Source of the DNA: an uncultured Lachnospiraceae bacterium
Lineage (GTDB): Bacteria > Bacillota > Clostridia > Lachnospirales > Lachnospiraceae
NCBI GenBank assembly: GCA_947178145.1
Contig: CAMWXE010000056.1
Span: forward strand, 1 to 34,959
Length of the DNA: 34,959 bases
Reading direction: 5' to 3'
A model generated the notes under the pieces. That model was not told the DNA's origin. It saw only the letters and a program-made list of their open reading frames with translations, and did not search any database. The stretch's first letter is position 1. Every line of letters begins with the position of its first letter. Positions 23,415-31,238 of the stretch are shown piece by piece. The position numbers and the translations under genes were made by a program.

Positions 23415-23907
23415 GAGTATCATCACCACCTATTCCCTGTGTTTTCTTCAACATCTTTCTTGCTCTCGACAACTGGTTTCGAACCGTTGATTCCGGGCGA
23501 TGCAGCATATTGGCAATCTCCGCAGTGTGGTAGCCCTCATAATAATGCAGATAGACGACATCTTTATATTTTGCCGGGAGCGTTAAAATCGCGTCGAGCA
23601 TACCGCTGTATGGTTCCTGCGTACCGTGCTCGGGAGCAGTCTGCGAACCAAGGTGTTCCAGTCTGCGTTTCCAACGCCTCAGTTCATCTTTGCAGGTATT
23701 GGACGCAGTCACAATCAGCCAGGCCTTCTCGTGATTTTCTGACTGAAACTGCTGGCTGTGCGTCATCAATTTCAGGAATGTTTCCTGAACCATATCTTCT
23801 GTATCCGCCGCATTTTTCATGTAGGAAAAGCAGATGCGGTAGACAGTGTCGACGTGACGATAATAGATTTCTGTGATTTCTTCATCCGCGCGCAATGAAG
23901 ACGCCAT
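23401..23907 (-). CDS. ECF sigma factor (third of three)
   Basis: 168 residues. Region 2 is TVYRICFSYMKNAADTEDMV followed by QETFLKLM, and region 4 is LPAKYKDVVYLHYYEGYHTAEI with helix RPESTVRNQLSRARKML. An upstream in-frame GTG would add two residues, but AAAGGTGG is best spaced for the ATG at 23907. It overlaps its partner gene by about 14 bases. It resembles the sigma factor at 17848-18366 in length and motif spacing, so the two pairs may be distant duplicates flanking the DUF4132 gene. Confidence 0.92.
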   Translation of the reverse strand: MASSLRADEEITEIYYRHVDTVYRICFSYMKNAADTEDMVQETFLKLMTHSQQFQSENHEKAWLIVTASNTCKDELRRWKRRLEHLGSQTAPEHGTQEPYSGMLDAILTLPAKYKDVVYLHYYEGYHTAEIANMLHRPESTVRNQLSRARKMLKKTQGIGGDDTHVKR

Positions 23908-24215
23908 TGTCACTCACCACCTTTCACTACAGATACGATATAAAATAGGAAAATGTCGCCTTTGGATTCAAAAAAATGGTATCACAGATGATTCATTTTG
24001 AAAACGATTTATTTGGGGAAGATTTTTATCATGATAAGAGTTGTAATGTGTTGATGTGGATTATTTCTGATTTGGAACGGAGGAGCGAGGAAGTGATTGC
24101 AGTCAATGCTGTGAGCGGAGAACTGATTTGGCAAACCCGGAAGGTTTTTGCGGAATGGGGAGGAAGATAATGAATAGGTACCAATACCTGATTCCCATGA
24201 GAGAATACAGAAAGG
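23908..24215. other. Promoter region of sigma module three, with one doubtful small frame
   Basis: The minus strand should hold the sigma promoter (AT-rich TATTTTATATCG about 30-40 bases before the ATG). On the plus strand a 64-codon frame runs from 23976 to 24170, but its ATG has no ribosome site. A shorter version from a GTG at about 24093, behind GGAGGAGCGAGGAA, gives roughly 25 residues. I see no family match and do not call it a gene. Confidence 0.35.
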
Positions 24216-24692
24216 TCATTGATCTTTCGTATGCTCTCTCATGAGTTGTACATAGTGGGCGGCATTTTCCCGGTTGGATTTGATTTCCTCTGCAGTGACA
24301 GCGCGAACAACTTTTGCGGGATTTCCAAAGGCAAGCGAATTGTCAGGAATCCGCATTTTTCCGGTGACAAGTGAGCCTGCACCGATGATGCAGTTGCCGC
24401 CGATCACTGCGCCGCTTAGGACAATACTTCCCATGCCAATGACGGTGTTGTCGCCTATGGTGCACCCGTGGACAATAGCGTTGTGACCGATTGTGACGCC
24501 TTTTCCGACATGGACTTGGAAATCCGAGTCAGTGTGGACGGTGGTGTTGTCCTGTATATTGCTGCTGTCGCCGATTGTGATGGAATTGGTATCACCGCGG
24601 ACGACAGCATTGTACCAGATGCCTACATTTTCGCCCAGATGGACATCGCCAAGGACATGAGCGCCTGGCGCGATATAAATTTTGGGGTTCAT
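24216..24692 (-). CDS. Gamma-carbonic-anhydrase-like hexapeptide protein
   Basis: 158 residues built of left-handed beta-helix hexapeptide repeats (VLGDVHLGENVGIWYNAVVRGD, IGDSSNIQDNTTVHTD and so on) with a C-terminal helix. The three zinc-ligand histidines of gamma carbonic anhydrases are present: H53 (TVHTD), H70 and H75 (GHNAIVHGC). Homologs are trimeric cytoplasmic proteins that bind zinc or cobalt, and only some have proven CO2 hydration activity. CAGGAGA precedes the ATG. Single gene with no coupled neighbour. Confidence 0.93.
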   Translation of the reverse strand: MNPKIYIAPGAHVLGDVHLGENVGIWYNAVVRGDTNSITIGDSSNIQDNTTVHTDSDFQVHVGKGVTIGHNAIVHGCTIGDNTVIGMGSIVLSGAVIGGNCIIGAGSLVTGKMRIPDNSLAFGNPAKVVRAVTAEEIKSNRENAAHYVQLMREHTKDQ

Positions 24693-24872
24693 AGTGAATT
24701 TCTCCTGTCTATTTTATTACCAAACAGCAATCCATTAGGCACTTAACAATGAAATCTTGCGCAAAATGGCAACATTTCGGTTCTGGCTTGACCAGGTTAG
24801 GAATTGACGACAGATATCTTGTGCAAATGACGCAGAATAAACTTCATGCGCAAGGCTGTGGAATGATGGAAA

Positions 24873-25949
24873 TCATTTTAAGGTTTCATCATAAAAATCC
24901 ACAAAGTTCTCAAACAATTCCAAATTTAATGTATTACACCACTTATCCCGGTCAAGATGGTTGTGCAGGTAATCAGCTTTGTCCGCTTCAAATCGTTCCC
25001 TGTTTTCGGCAGCATGATAATCATAATCAAGCGTTTCAAGCCATTTGTCAAGCATTTCGTCCAATTCATTGATATAGGTCATATCATTGTAAACATCGTT
25101 ATGTCCCTTGTCTTCAAAACGAATAAAACGGAAACGGGGATCATCCTTGTATGTTTCATAATAGATATCGCAGCCATACTCGATTGGAACAGTATTGTCA
25201 TCAAAGCTATGCACAATCATGACAGCCGCCGTGGTCGCCGCAAAACCGTCCATTGCAGTGTTTGAAGCATAGTTGCCATATTTGATACGCTCGTGCAGTT
25301 TCACAAACGGCATTATCACATAAATACCGTTCCCTGCCTGTTTTTTTCCTTCCGCTTCAAACATATCTGACGAACTGTTAAAGCCTGAGCACGCTATGAC
25401 AGCTTTCATTTCAGGGCGATATGTAAGAACGCTGCAAACACTGTAACCGCCCCAGCTATGTCCAAACAAACCGATCGGCAAATCGGGAAAATTTCCGCTC
25501 TCCTCCACAAAAGATATTGCGTGGTCAAGGTCTATAACGCCCTGTGGAAGTCCTCCGACCCCTTCCCCGCCGCTTTCATCATTCCCCGTAGCGTCATAAG
25601 CAAAAACATAGTAGCCTTGATGTGCAAAATAATTCGCACAGTTCATATAAGAGTTATGTCCGCCCCCGCCCAAACCGTGTGCCATTACAATGATGCCGCG
25701 CTGATTTTTTCCTGAACTGTACAGATATCCCGTCAGTGTCTGCCCTTTATCAGAGGCAAATTTATATTGCGTGCACTGCAATCCGTCAAAATCATCAATA
25801 TACAGCATGAATGGCTCATAGCTTTCAAAACGCTTATTAAAATTCTCATTGTATATCATTATGGACAGCGCCCAGTCTCCAGCAATGAATAGTACAGCCA
25901 AAATGCAGAATACAATGACAAAAATTTTTTTCTTCTTAACTTTTTTCAT
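24873..25949 (-). CDS. Membrane-anchored alpha/beta hydrolase
   Basis: 358 residues. A poly-lysine N-terminus and one span (about 9-30) anchor it in the membrane with the catalytic domain outside. It has an oxyanion-type motif MAHGLGGGG (89-97), nucleophile elbow GHSWGG (S165), acid in HSFDDNTVP (D250 or D251) and histidine in DKGHNDVY (H283). It resembles BAAT/BEM46-like esterases and peptidases; the substrate is unknown. The frame is open 45 bases further upstream, but AGGAGA directly before the ATG at 25949 fixes the start. A TTGACT-17-TATAAT promoter lies about 95-120 bases upstream. Confidence 0.92.
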   Translation of the reverse strand: MKKVKKKKIFVIVFCILAVLFIAGDWALSIMIYNENFNKRFESYEPFMLYIDDFDGLQCTQYKFASDKGQTLTGYLYSSGKNQRGIIVMAHGLGGGGHNSYMNCANYFAHQGYYVFAYDATGNDESGGEGVGGLPQGVIDLDHAISFVEESGNFPDLPIGLFGHSWGGYSVCSVLTYRPEMKAVIACSGFNSSSDMFEAEGKKQAGNGIYVIMPFVKLHERIKYGNYASNTAMDGFAATTAAVMIVHSFDDNTVPIEYGCDIYYETYKDDPRFRFIRFEDKGHNDVYNDMTYINELDEMLDKWLETLDYDYHAAENRERFEADKADYLHNHLDRDKWCNTLNLELFENFVDFYDETLK

Positions 25950-26042
25950 TTCATTTTCTCCTGGAAGCATACTTCGAAGAACAACGGGCAACATTGTTCC
26001 TGTATCATATTGGGCAGATTCAAATAGGAATGGATTGTTCTT

Positions 26043-26071
26043 ATTATACTTCCAACAATTATTTGAGTCAA
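26043..26071 (-). promoter_or_regulatory. Promoter of the alpha/beta hydrolase
   Basis: On the minus strand TTGACT (26071-26066), exactly 17 bases, TATAAT (26048-26043). The MITE B element starts 16 bases upstream of the -35. Confidence 0.8.
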
Positions 26072-26086
26072 GGTAGAGTTCCTTAG

Positions 26087-26270
26087 GTTACAATTCACAC
26101 CCAATGTCATTTACTTAAGACCTTAATACCTAGGGTTTGTGAACAAATACAATGATTTATTGGGCATTTTCCAGTACAATTTGTTGGTCAAATTCCTTAA
26201 GTTAATGACATTGATTCACACCGACGCCAGTTTTTATCTGCTTATAAGTAATTGAGGTGTGAATTATAAC
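26087..26270. mobile_element. MITE family B, 184-bp nested inverted-repeat element
   Basis: Terminal inverted repeats GTTACAATTCACACC (26087-26101) and GGTGTGAATTATAAC (26256-26270) match at 14 of 15 positions. Nested inside is a second pair, CAATGTCATTTACTTAAG (26102-26119) and CTTAAGTTAATGACATTG (26196-26213), 17 of 18. ATTCACACC occurs a third time at 26214-26222, next to the inner arm. AG flanks both ends and could be a short target duplication. There is no coding frame. The parent transposase family is not identifiable here. Confidence 0.75.
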
Positions 26271-26338
26271 AGATTTTGCACACAAAATGCTAAAAGGCAA
26301 GCATTTTGGCGCATGATTCCCACTACTTTGGCGTAGTT

Positions 26339-26373
26339 GTGAAAAGTAACTTCCTTAGTACGTTACTGTTCAC
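26339..26373. repeat. IS66-tip-like inverted repeat
   Basis: GTGAAAAGTAAC (26339-26350) is the exact complement of the first 12 bases of the IS66 element at 28908. GTTACTGTTCAC (26362-26373) follows in opposite orientation with one change. The two face each other across 11 bases, as if two element ends had been joined by deletion. A small hairpin AAAATGC/GCATTTT lies just to the left (about 26285-26308). Confidence 0.4.
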
Positions 26374-26389
26374 AGGCGCTTCCGGCAGA

Positions 26390-26418
26390 TTGACTTGGCC
26401 ACATGTTTGTGTTATATT
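26390..26418 (+). promoter_or_regulatory. Promoter of the 372-residue protein
   Basis: TTGACT (26390-26395), 17-base spacer, TATATT (26413-26418), about 70 bases before the ATG. Confidence 0.75.
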
Positions 26419-26490
26419 TTTGTTACTACAGAGTGGTAAACAGATAGTGGAATCTGTTTGGTTATATGAAAGCGGGAATGAGGCAGAGGT

Positions 26491-27609
26491 ATGAAGGAGT
26501 TTGAGTACTTTTTATTTGAGAACTTTGACGCGGATCACGAGTCGCAGAATCCCAGCAATCCCCGCAGGATTTTTGGAAAAGAAACAGATGCCGTCCTTTC
26601 TGTGCTTGCGCAGCAGCCAGCAAATACCTGTGTTTATATGGATTGCTGCGGCCAGTTTGGCACTGACATTGTCCGGAAACTGGTTGATGGAGGGATTCTG
26701 CGCCGCAGCGGTACGGCAGTGGTTTTCGACTGTCCGGTATTTCTTAGGGAGGATGCCGCCGTGCTGCAAAACGGAATAGCCACGAAATCTGCTATGCTTG
26801 CCAATCTGCTGGAGAGGAACATAAAGGAGATTCGAGCATGCTGTGGTGCAATCCATAATGGATTTTCAGTGGAACGAAACTTATATCACATTCTTTGCGG
26901 GATGGTGTTTGACGGCAGTTTTTTCGCATATCTGAGCGGCAAAGGAGTGCTGGCTGTCTCCAGACAGCATCCTTCCGGACTGGATTATTTGAGCGTTTTG
27001 TATGAGAAATGTGAGGAATTGCAAACGCTTTCCGATGAACTGCTGTGCTCCTATAATCGGTTGGTGAATGATAAATGTTCTTTGCAGACCTTTGGCGACG
27101 CAAATGGAGACCGTTTTGATTTTTACCGCTTTTTCAGACTGATGGAGCGAGAGGATATTTATGGGCAATATAAAGAAGCAAAGACGCTGCTGTATGAGAC
27201 TTATGGCGGGGCGGACAAAGATGCGCTTCTTTCAGACGTAATCTCGCTGATTCAGTCAGGCTGGTGTGCTCCGTCTGCAAGAAAGCTTTTGGAGCAGTTT
27301 GGCTATGTGCAAAATGGGGGTGTCTGCGTTCCAATATATACACCAGAACATCAAAAGTATATCACAGAGATTGAGGGTGTTGTTGAGCGATGTCTTGGAG
27401 AAGCGATGTCTGAGACGCTAATTGAGCTTGCAGGTTCGATTGACATTACAGCGGTTAGGCATGGGGTGAATCGATTGGAAATTGCCAATGAACTTTATCA
27501 CATTATGTTTGGTTTTTTGAATGAAGAACTTGTATTGCGAAAGATTGTTGCAGCACCGCAACAGATTCCCGGGGAGGGGAGATATTTTAAGTGCATTGAG
27601 GTGTATTAG
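26491..27609 (+). CDS. Protein of unknown function, possibly with a winged-helix N-terminus
   Basis: 372 residues, soluble and Cys-rich for a cytoplasmic protein. The first 100 residues include TDAVLSVLAQQPANTCVYMD and IVRKLVDGGILRRSGTAVVF, which reads like a helix-turn-helix plus wing. The remaining 270 are mainly helical (for example YEKCEELQTLSDELLCSYNR). There is no recognisable catalytic motif, signal peptide or membrane segment. GAGG lies seven bases before the ATG and a good promoter at 26390-26418. Downstream lie inserted elements and then the PRTase-TRSP gene on the same strand; before those insertions the two may have been neighbours. I do not recognise the family. Confidence 0.75.
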   Translation: MKEFEYFLFENFDADHESQNPSNPRRIFGKETDAVLSVLAQQPANTCVYMDCCGQFGTDIVRKLVDGGILRRSGTAVVFDCPVFLREDAAVLQNGIATKSAMLANLLERNIKEIRACCGAIHNGFSVERNLYHILCGMVFDGSFFAYLSGKGVLAVSRQHPSGLDYLSVLYEKCEELQTLSDELLCSYNRLVNDKCSLQTFGDANGDRFDFYRFFRLMEREDIYGQYKEAKTLLYETYGGADKDALLSDVISLIQSGWCAPSARKLLEQFGYVQNGGVCVPIYTPEHQKYITEIEGVVERCLGEAMSETLIELAGSIDITAVRHGVNRLEIANELYHIMFGFLNEELVLRKIVAAPQQIPGEGRYFKCIEVY

Positions 27610-27647
27610 TCGACCGTTTTCCAAATATAGGTATTTTCTAAGAGCAC

Positions 27648-27720
27648 TGTACTGCGGGATAAAGGGGCTGTATTTTGTGGAAGGAAATGGAGAATGGCAT
27701 ATACAGCATGGGATGCTTTG
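27648..27720 (+). repeat. Partial duplicate of the PRTase gene leader
   Basis: The block around GTGGAAGGAAATGGAGAATG, followed by a related TATACAG stretch, occurs here and again at the start of the PRTase-TRSP gene (31455-31482). Twenty bases are identical and the flanks are similar (TGTACTGC against TGTATTGC). Read from the shared ATG, this copy gives MAYTAWDAL before an early stop, against MMYTEQDLV in the intact gene. Either a remnant of a second PRTase gene or a duplication made when the intervening DNA arrived. Confidence 0.5.
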
Positions 27721-27732
27721 GGATGCAGTCGG

Positions 27733-27767
27733 CAGGCATAAAACCACCATAGGTGGTTTTATGCCTG
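27733..27767. terminator. Perfect 16-bp hairpin
   Basis: CAGGCATAAAACCACC, loop ATA, GGTGGTTTTATGCCTG. It lies immediately downstream (minus strand) of the nuclease-like gene's stop. No good T run follows on either strand, so it may be a stabiliser or an inefficient terminator for both neighbours. Confidence 0.5.
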
Positions 27768-27820
27768 CTCTACGCTTTGATGCCCGCTTCAGCGAGCATT
27801 TTTTTTAACTTTTTAATTTG

Positions 27821-27925
27821 GGCATCCTGATCGGCAAGTTTTGCATCTTTGTCGGCAAGTTTTACATCTTTGTCGGCAAGCTTTGCATCTTTGTCGGCAA
27901 GCTTCGCATCCTGCTCAGCCAGAAG
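27821..27925 (-). repeat. Five 21-bp tandem repeats coding for KLADKDA
   Basis: Units of 21 bases (core CATCTTTGTCGGCAAG on the plus strand) encode a seven-residue, coiled-coil-like repeat KLADKDA with small changes. Units two to four are nearly identical and the outer ones diverge. The period of seven residues suits a helix that can change length without loss of frame. Confidence 0.85.
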
Positions 27926-28040
27926 TATTTTGAATTCTACTATTTCAGGTGCAAGCATTTCTTTTAATTCCTCACACATTTGATCACCCTCCTGTATCAT
28001 TTTCTTAAACAGATTTATATTTGCCTCTGATGCGACATTA

Positions 28041-28200
28041 AGGAACTGTAGGAAAATAAGTGATACAGATTGCGCAGGATATTTCTTCGAGGGTGCATGT
28101 CAAAAAACGTAGGCGTAGTGGGCTACGGCGAGGCTTTTTGACATGCACAATCGGAGAAATAGACAAGTCAAGATGTGTCACTTATTTTTCTACAGTTCCT
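28041..28200. mobile_element. MITE family A, complete 160-bp copy
   Basis: The ends AGGAACTGTAGGAAAATAAG and the complement of CTTATTTTTCTACAGTTCCT match except for one base, and the match continues as TGATACA/TGACACA. TA lies outside both ends (28039-28040 and 28201-28202), suggesting TA target duplication. The centre folds into nested hairpins: GTGCATGTCAAAAA (28093-28106) with TTTTTGACATGCAC (28135-28148), and inside them CGTAG with CTACG. No coding. Two more copies lie at the two ends of the window. Confidence 0.88.
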
Positions 28201-28837
28201 TACAACTGAGTCCGCATTTTTTCTGTCCCCATTGTCTTTCAGCTTTGAGGCTTCTTCCAGCAGCCTTTGTGCCTGTTCCCTGCTCATGGTACGGGTCAGG
28301 GATGTCAGGAATACATGTCCCTCCTCGTTCATTTCACTTGTCACGAGAAACTGCACGGGAAACAGCATTCCCCGAATGCGGTAAATGCCTTCTGACCGTC
28401 TGGTCAATTCATATTTTTCAGCAAGCTGTTGAAGGAGTTTCTCTGGTTTTTGTTCCCGGACAAGTGTGATTGTCGTGTCCATATTAAGAATTTCATCTGC
28501 ATTTTCTGTCTCGTCCTTGTAGAGGCATGCATAGGAAAGAGCCTTGTAAAAGGTTCCTGCGTCCATGCTGTCTCCTGGTGATTTATATTCAAAAATATTA
28601 TTTTTTATTAAAAAATCACCGATTTCATTTTTGATGACTGCGTTCGGTTTTTTCTTAATTACAAGGAAGTCTATTCTGAGCGGCATTTTGCTCAGATTGT
28701 GTTCCCGCTCGTATTTGAGATCTTTTTTGTTTTCCCATAATTCCAGCTCGATTGCGGAGCAGAATGCCGGATGCCATTGTATATTTTCCTCAATTTCCAA
28801 TATTGTTCTTAGCCGTACCTTTCTCTGCTGTTAATTT

Positions 28838-28866
28838 AGTATAACACACGAAAATTTGGCGTGCAA
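28838..28866 (-). promoter_or_regulatory. Promoter of the nuclease-like gene
   Basis: On the minus strand TTGCAC (28866-28861), 17 bases, TATACT (28843-28838). The IS66 element is inserted about 35 bases upstream, leaving the promoter intact. Confidence 0.7.
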
Positions 28867-29212
28867 TAACTACTTGTGTGCAGGATAATAGCGACACAAT
28901 ATCAATAGTTACTTTTCACGGGTAGGTGAACCAATTAGTTTTTGATTGTTCACAATGCTGAATTTAAAAATGTTTTTATCAACATTAAACAGGCTGTTTT
29001 TGTAAAAATGTGGATATGTATCTGCTTTTTCCAACAGCCTGTTTATATCTTTTTCTAATTCAAATAAATTCTCTATAAATTTTCTTTTTGATACAGTCCG
29101 ACTGTTTTTTACCCGTCAAAAATGTATGGTAATATTTACTAAACGGTCAGGTTATCCACATTCGCTTTTTCTTTCAGTTTTTGTTATACTTAAGCCATGG
29201 AGGGGAACAGCC

Positions 29213-29416
29213 ATGATACATCAAAATCCTGAAACCGGGCTCATCCGACAGCAGGACTTATATATCCGCACACTCGAAGAACAGCTCGCCGTGTGTGAAG
29301 AAAAAAATAAAGCCCAGGAACTCCTGATAGAACAGCTTAACCAGATGCTGGATCTTTTTGCAGGTGAAATTTCCCGTTTAAAAGCTGAAAATGAAAAAAT
29401 CCGGAAGGAGAAATAG
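29213..29416 (+). CDS. Small coiled-coil protein of the IS66 element
   Basis: 67 residues, highly charged, with a heptad pattern through LEEQLAVCEEKNKAQELLIE and on to the end. The frame is open further upstream, but GGAGGGG precedes the ATG at 29213. A TATACT at 29185-29190 is a candidate -10. It ends six bases before the transposase gene. The transposase also begins with a coiled coil, so an accessory partner role is plausible; it does not resemble the IS66 TnpA or TnpB proteins as I know them. Confidence 0.75.
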   Translation: MIHQNPETGLIRQQDLYIRTLEEQLAVCEEKNKAQELLIEQLNQMLDLFAGEISRLKAENEKIRKEK

Positions 29417-29422
29417 AACCGT

Positions 29423-31165
29423 ATGAATGACCATGAGTATTTTCTGAACACTTCATTATCCTATCAGTTGAAAGCTGCCCGCAGGGAACTGGCGGACTTC
29501 AGATCCGGAGAGACCTATCAGAAACTGCGCAGGGATTATGAAAGCATCATCCGCAGCCAGAAACGGGAAATGGAAAAACTGCGCAGGGAACGGGACGGGT
29601 TCTCCTTTACAAGGAAAGAGATCACCCGACAGTGGACAGAAGTCATGGATGACATGAGCCGTGAACACGAAAAAGAAGTGAAAAAACTCAAAAAGACAAT
29701 TGCAGAGCTGATGGACATCATTGCCAGTCTGACAAACCGGAACACGGAGCTTGACGGACAAAAGAAAGAACTCCTGCATAAATACTATGAAACTGCCTCG
29801 CAGCTGGAGGATGCCCGGGATCTGATCGTAAAGCTGAAAGCACAGGCCAGCCGTAATTATGAGAATTCCTCCCTTCCGTCCTCCAAATGCATTGAACGAA
29901 AAAAGATCACAAACAACAGGGAAAAGACAGAAAAGAAACCAGGCGGACAGCCCGGTCATAAGCACCACCCCCGCAAAAAACTTACTCCCACCCGGACAGT
30001 GGAAATCGCACCGGATATGAAATATCAGGATACTTCCAGATACACTCCCACTGGAAAAACCATTACAAAACAGGTCATCGGGGTGGCTGTCCATGCCGTT
30101 GTCACGCAATACAGTACACCGGAGTTTTATGACAGGAAAACAGGGCACAGGGTACATTCCGCGTTCCCTGCCGGTGTTGCAGACGATGTGAATTATGATG
30201 AGTCACTGAAAACATTTGCATTCCTGCTCAATAACCGGTGCAATGTGTACAAAGAACTAAAGTTCTTGGAAAAGACAAGGGAACTCATTTCAGAGATGAC
30301 AGGGGGAGAACTATGCCTTTCCGTGGGAATGATAATCGGCCTGTGCCATGAATTTTCGGGAAAAAGCAGGGAGGAACAGGACCGTCTGTTTAAAGCGCTG
30401 CTCGATGCACCCGTAATGAATGCTGACGGGACAACAGTAAGGGTCAATGGGAAAAACAGCCAGGTTTTTGTCTGCTGCAATGAGGAAGCCGCCATGTATT
30501 TTGCAAGGGAAAGCAAGGGACATAACGGAGTGAAGGGGACACCGGTAGAATCTTATGGGGGAATTCTGATCCACGATCACGATAAAACGTATTACAGCTA
30601 TGGTTCAGACCACCAGGAATGTATGGTGCACATCCTGCGCTATTTAAAAGGAAGCATGGAAAATGAACCCGGCAGGACATGGAACAAAGAAATGCACGGA
30701 CTGATACAGGAGATGATCCATGCAGTAAAATGTTCCAAAGACGGGGTTCTGACGCCGGAAGAAAGGGCTGCATATTCAGAGAGATATGATAAGATCGTGG
30801 AAAAGGGGGCAAAAGAATACGAAGAGACTCCCCCGGGTGAGTATTATACGGCGGGATATAATCTCTACCTGAGGATGGCAGAATACAAACACAACCACCT
30901 TCTGTTCCTGGAAAATCCATTTGTTGCAGCAGACAACAATCTGGCAGAACGTCATGCCCGGATCATAAAAGGGAAAACAAACCAGTCGGTATCGCTTAGA
31001 AGTTTTGACCATCTATCTGATTACTGTGACTGCCTGAGCGTGATGGAGAGCATACGAAAAAGTGGAAGGGGGTTGTATGAAGAAATAAAAGCCATTTTTC
31101 AAAGACCAAAGCCAAAGCCGCCTGTAACAGAAATACTTTCTGATGAACCCGTTCCAACGTGGTAG
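29423..31165 (+). CDS. IS66-family transposase (TnpC type)
   Basis: 580 residues. A long coiled-coil N-terminus (about 10-150) is followed by the basic GGQPGHKHHPRKK motif of the family (about 173-185), then the DDE catalytic region: Asp in MNADGTTVRV (about 335), Asp in ILIHDHDKTYY (about 383-385) and Glu in NNLAERHARIIKGKTNQS (about 509). The C-terminus keeps the usual SLRSFDH and YCDCLSVMES segments. It is full length, with no stops or frameshifts. GGAGAAATAGAACCGT precedes the ATG. Confidence 0.96.
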   Translation: MNDHEYFLNTSLSYQLKAARRELADFRSGETYQKLRRDYESIIRSQKREMEKLRRERDGFSFTRKEITRQWTEVMDDMSREHEKEVKKLKKTIAELMDIIASLTNRNTELDGQKKELLHKYYETASQLEDARDLIVKLKAQASRNYENSSLPSSKCIERKKITNNREKTEKKPGGQPGHKHHPRKKLTPTRTVEIAPDMKYQDTSRYTPTGKTITKQVIGVAVHAVVTQYSTPEFYDRKTGHRVHSAFPAGVADDVNYDESLKTFAFLLNNRCNVYKELKFLEKTRELISEMTGGELCLSVGMIIGLCHEFSGKSREEQDRLFKALLDAPVMNADGTTVRVNGKNSQVFVCCNEEAAMYFARESKGHNGVKGTPVESYGGILIHDHDKTYYSYGSDHQECMVHILRYLKGSMENEPGRTWNKEMHGLIQEMIHAVKCSKDGVLTPEERAAYSERYDKIVEKGAKEYEETPPGEYYTAGYNLYLRMAEYKHNHLLFLENPFVAADNNLAERHARIIKGKTNQSVSLRSFDHLSDYCDCLSVMESIRKSGRGLYEEIKAIFQRPKPKPPVTEILSDEPVPTW

Positions 31166-31168
31166 AAT

Positions 31169-31196
31169 AAGGGGGCCTTCAAGACCCCTTTATTTC
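31169..31196 (+). terminator. Terminator inside the IS66 right end
   Basis: AAGGGG, 10-base loop, CCCCTTTATTT. Ends the transposase mRNA within the element and limits read-through into the PRTase gene. Confidence 0.7.
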
Positions 31197-31238
31197 GGTA
31201 TCTTAAATTCCCCTACCCGTGAAAAGTAACTATCAATA

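Larger units (their letters stand above)
27770..28800 (-). pseudogene. PD-(D/E)XK nuclease-like protein, split by MITE A
   Basis: The N-terminal half (28800-28201) has the nuclease core: Asp in MPLRIDFLVIKK and the E-x-K pair in IFEYKSPGD, plus helical parts. After the MITE (28041-28200) the same protein resumes in NVASEANINLFKKMIQEGD and ends with a heptad stretch (KLADKDA repeated) up to AGIKA. Removing 161 bases restores one frame (SVV-NVASEA). The front is also damaged: coding character continues upstream of the TTG at 28800 (RKVRLRTILEIEE) to a TAA without any ATG or GTG. Full-length relatives are frequent uncharacterised Lachnospiraceae proteins. Promoter at 28838-28866. Confidence 0.75.
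28908..31230 (+). mobile_element. Complete IS66-family insertion sequence
   Basis: 2323 bases bounded by GTTACTTTTCACGGGTAGG and its complement CCTACCCGTGAAAAGTAAC (19-bp perfect inverted repeats). TATCAATA is directly repeated at 28900-28907 and 31231-31238, the 8-bp target duplication normal for IS66. It carries a 67-residue coiled-coil protein and a 580-residue transposase. The usual IS66 tnpA and tnpB accessory genes are absent. Undamaged ends, duplication and genes indicate a recent insertion. Confidence 0.95.

Noticed and set aside
23976..24170. 64-codon plus-strand frame upstream of the third sigma gene
   Set aside because: The ATG follows an A run without a ribosome site and the product matches nothing I know; left as uncertain.
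27821..27925. Regular 21-bp repeats considered as a CRISPR array
   Set aside because: Units are contiguous with no spacers and encode an in-frame heptad repeat; no cas genes in the window.
29456..30157. 233-codon minus-strand open frame in the IS66 element
   Set aside because: Antisense to the coiled-coil and basic part of the transposase; no start signal or family.
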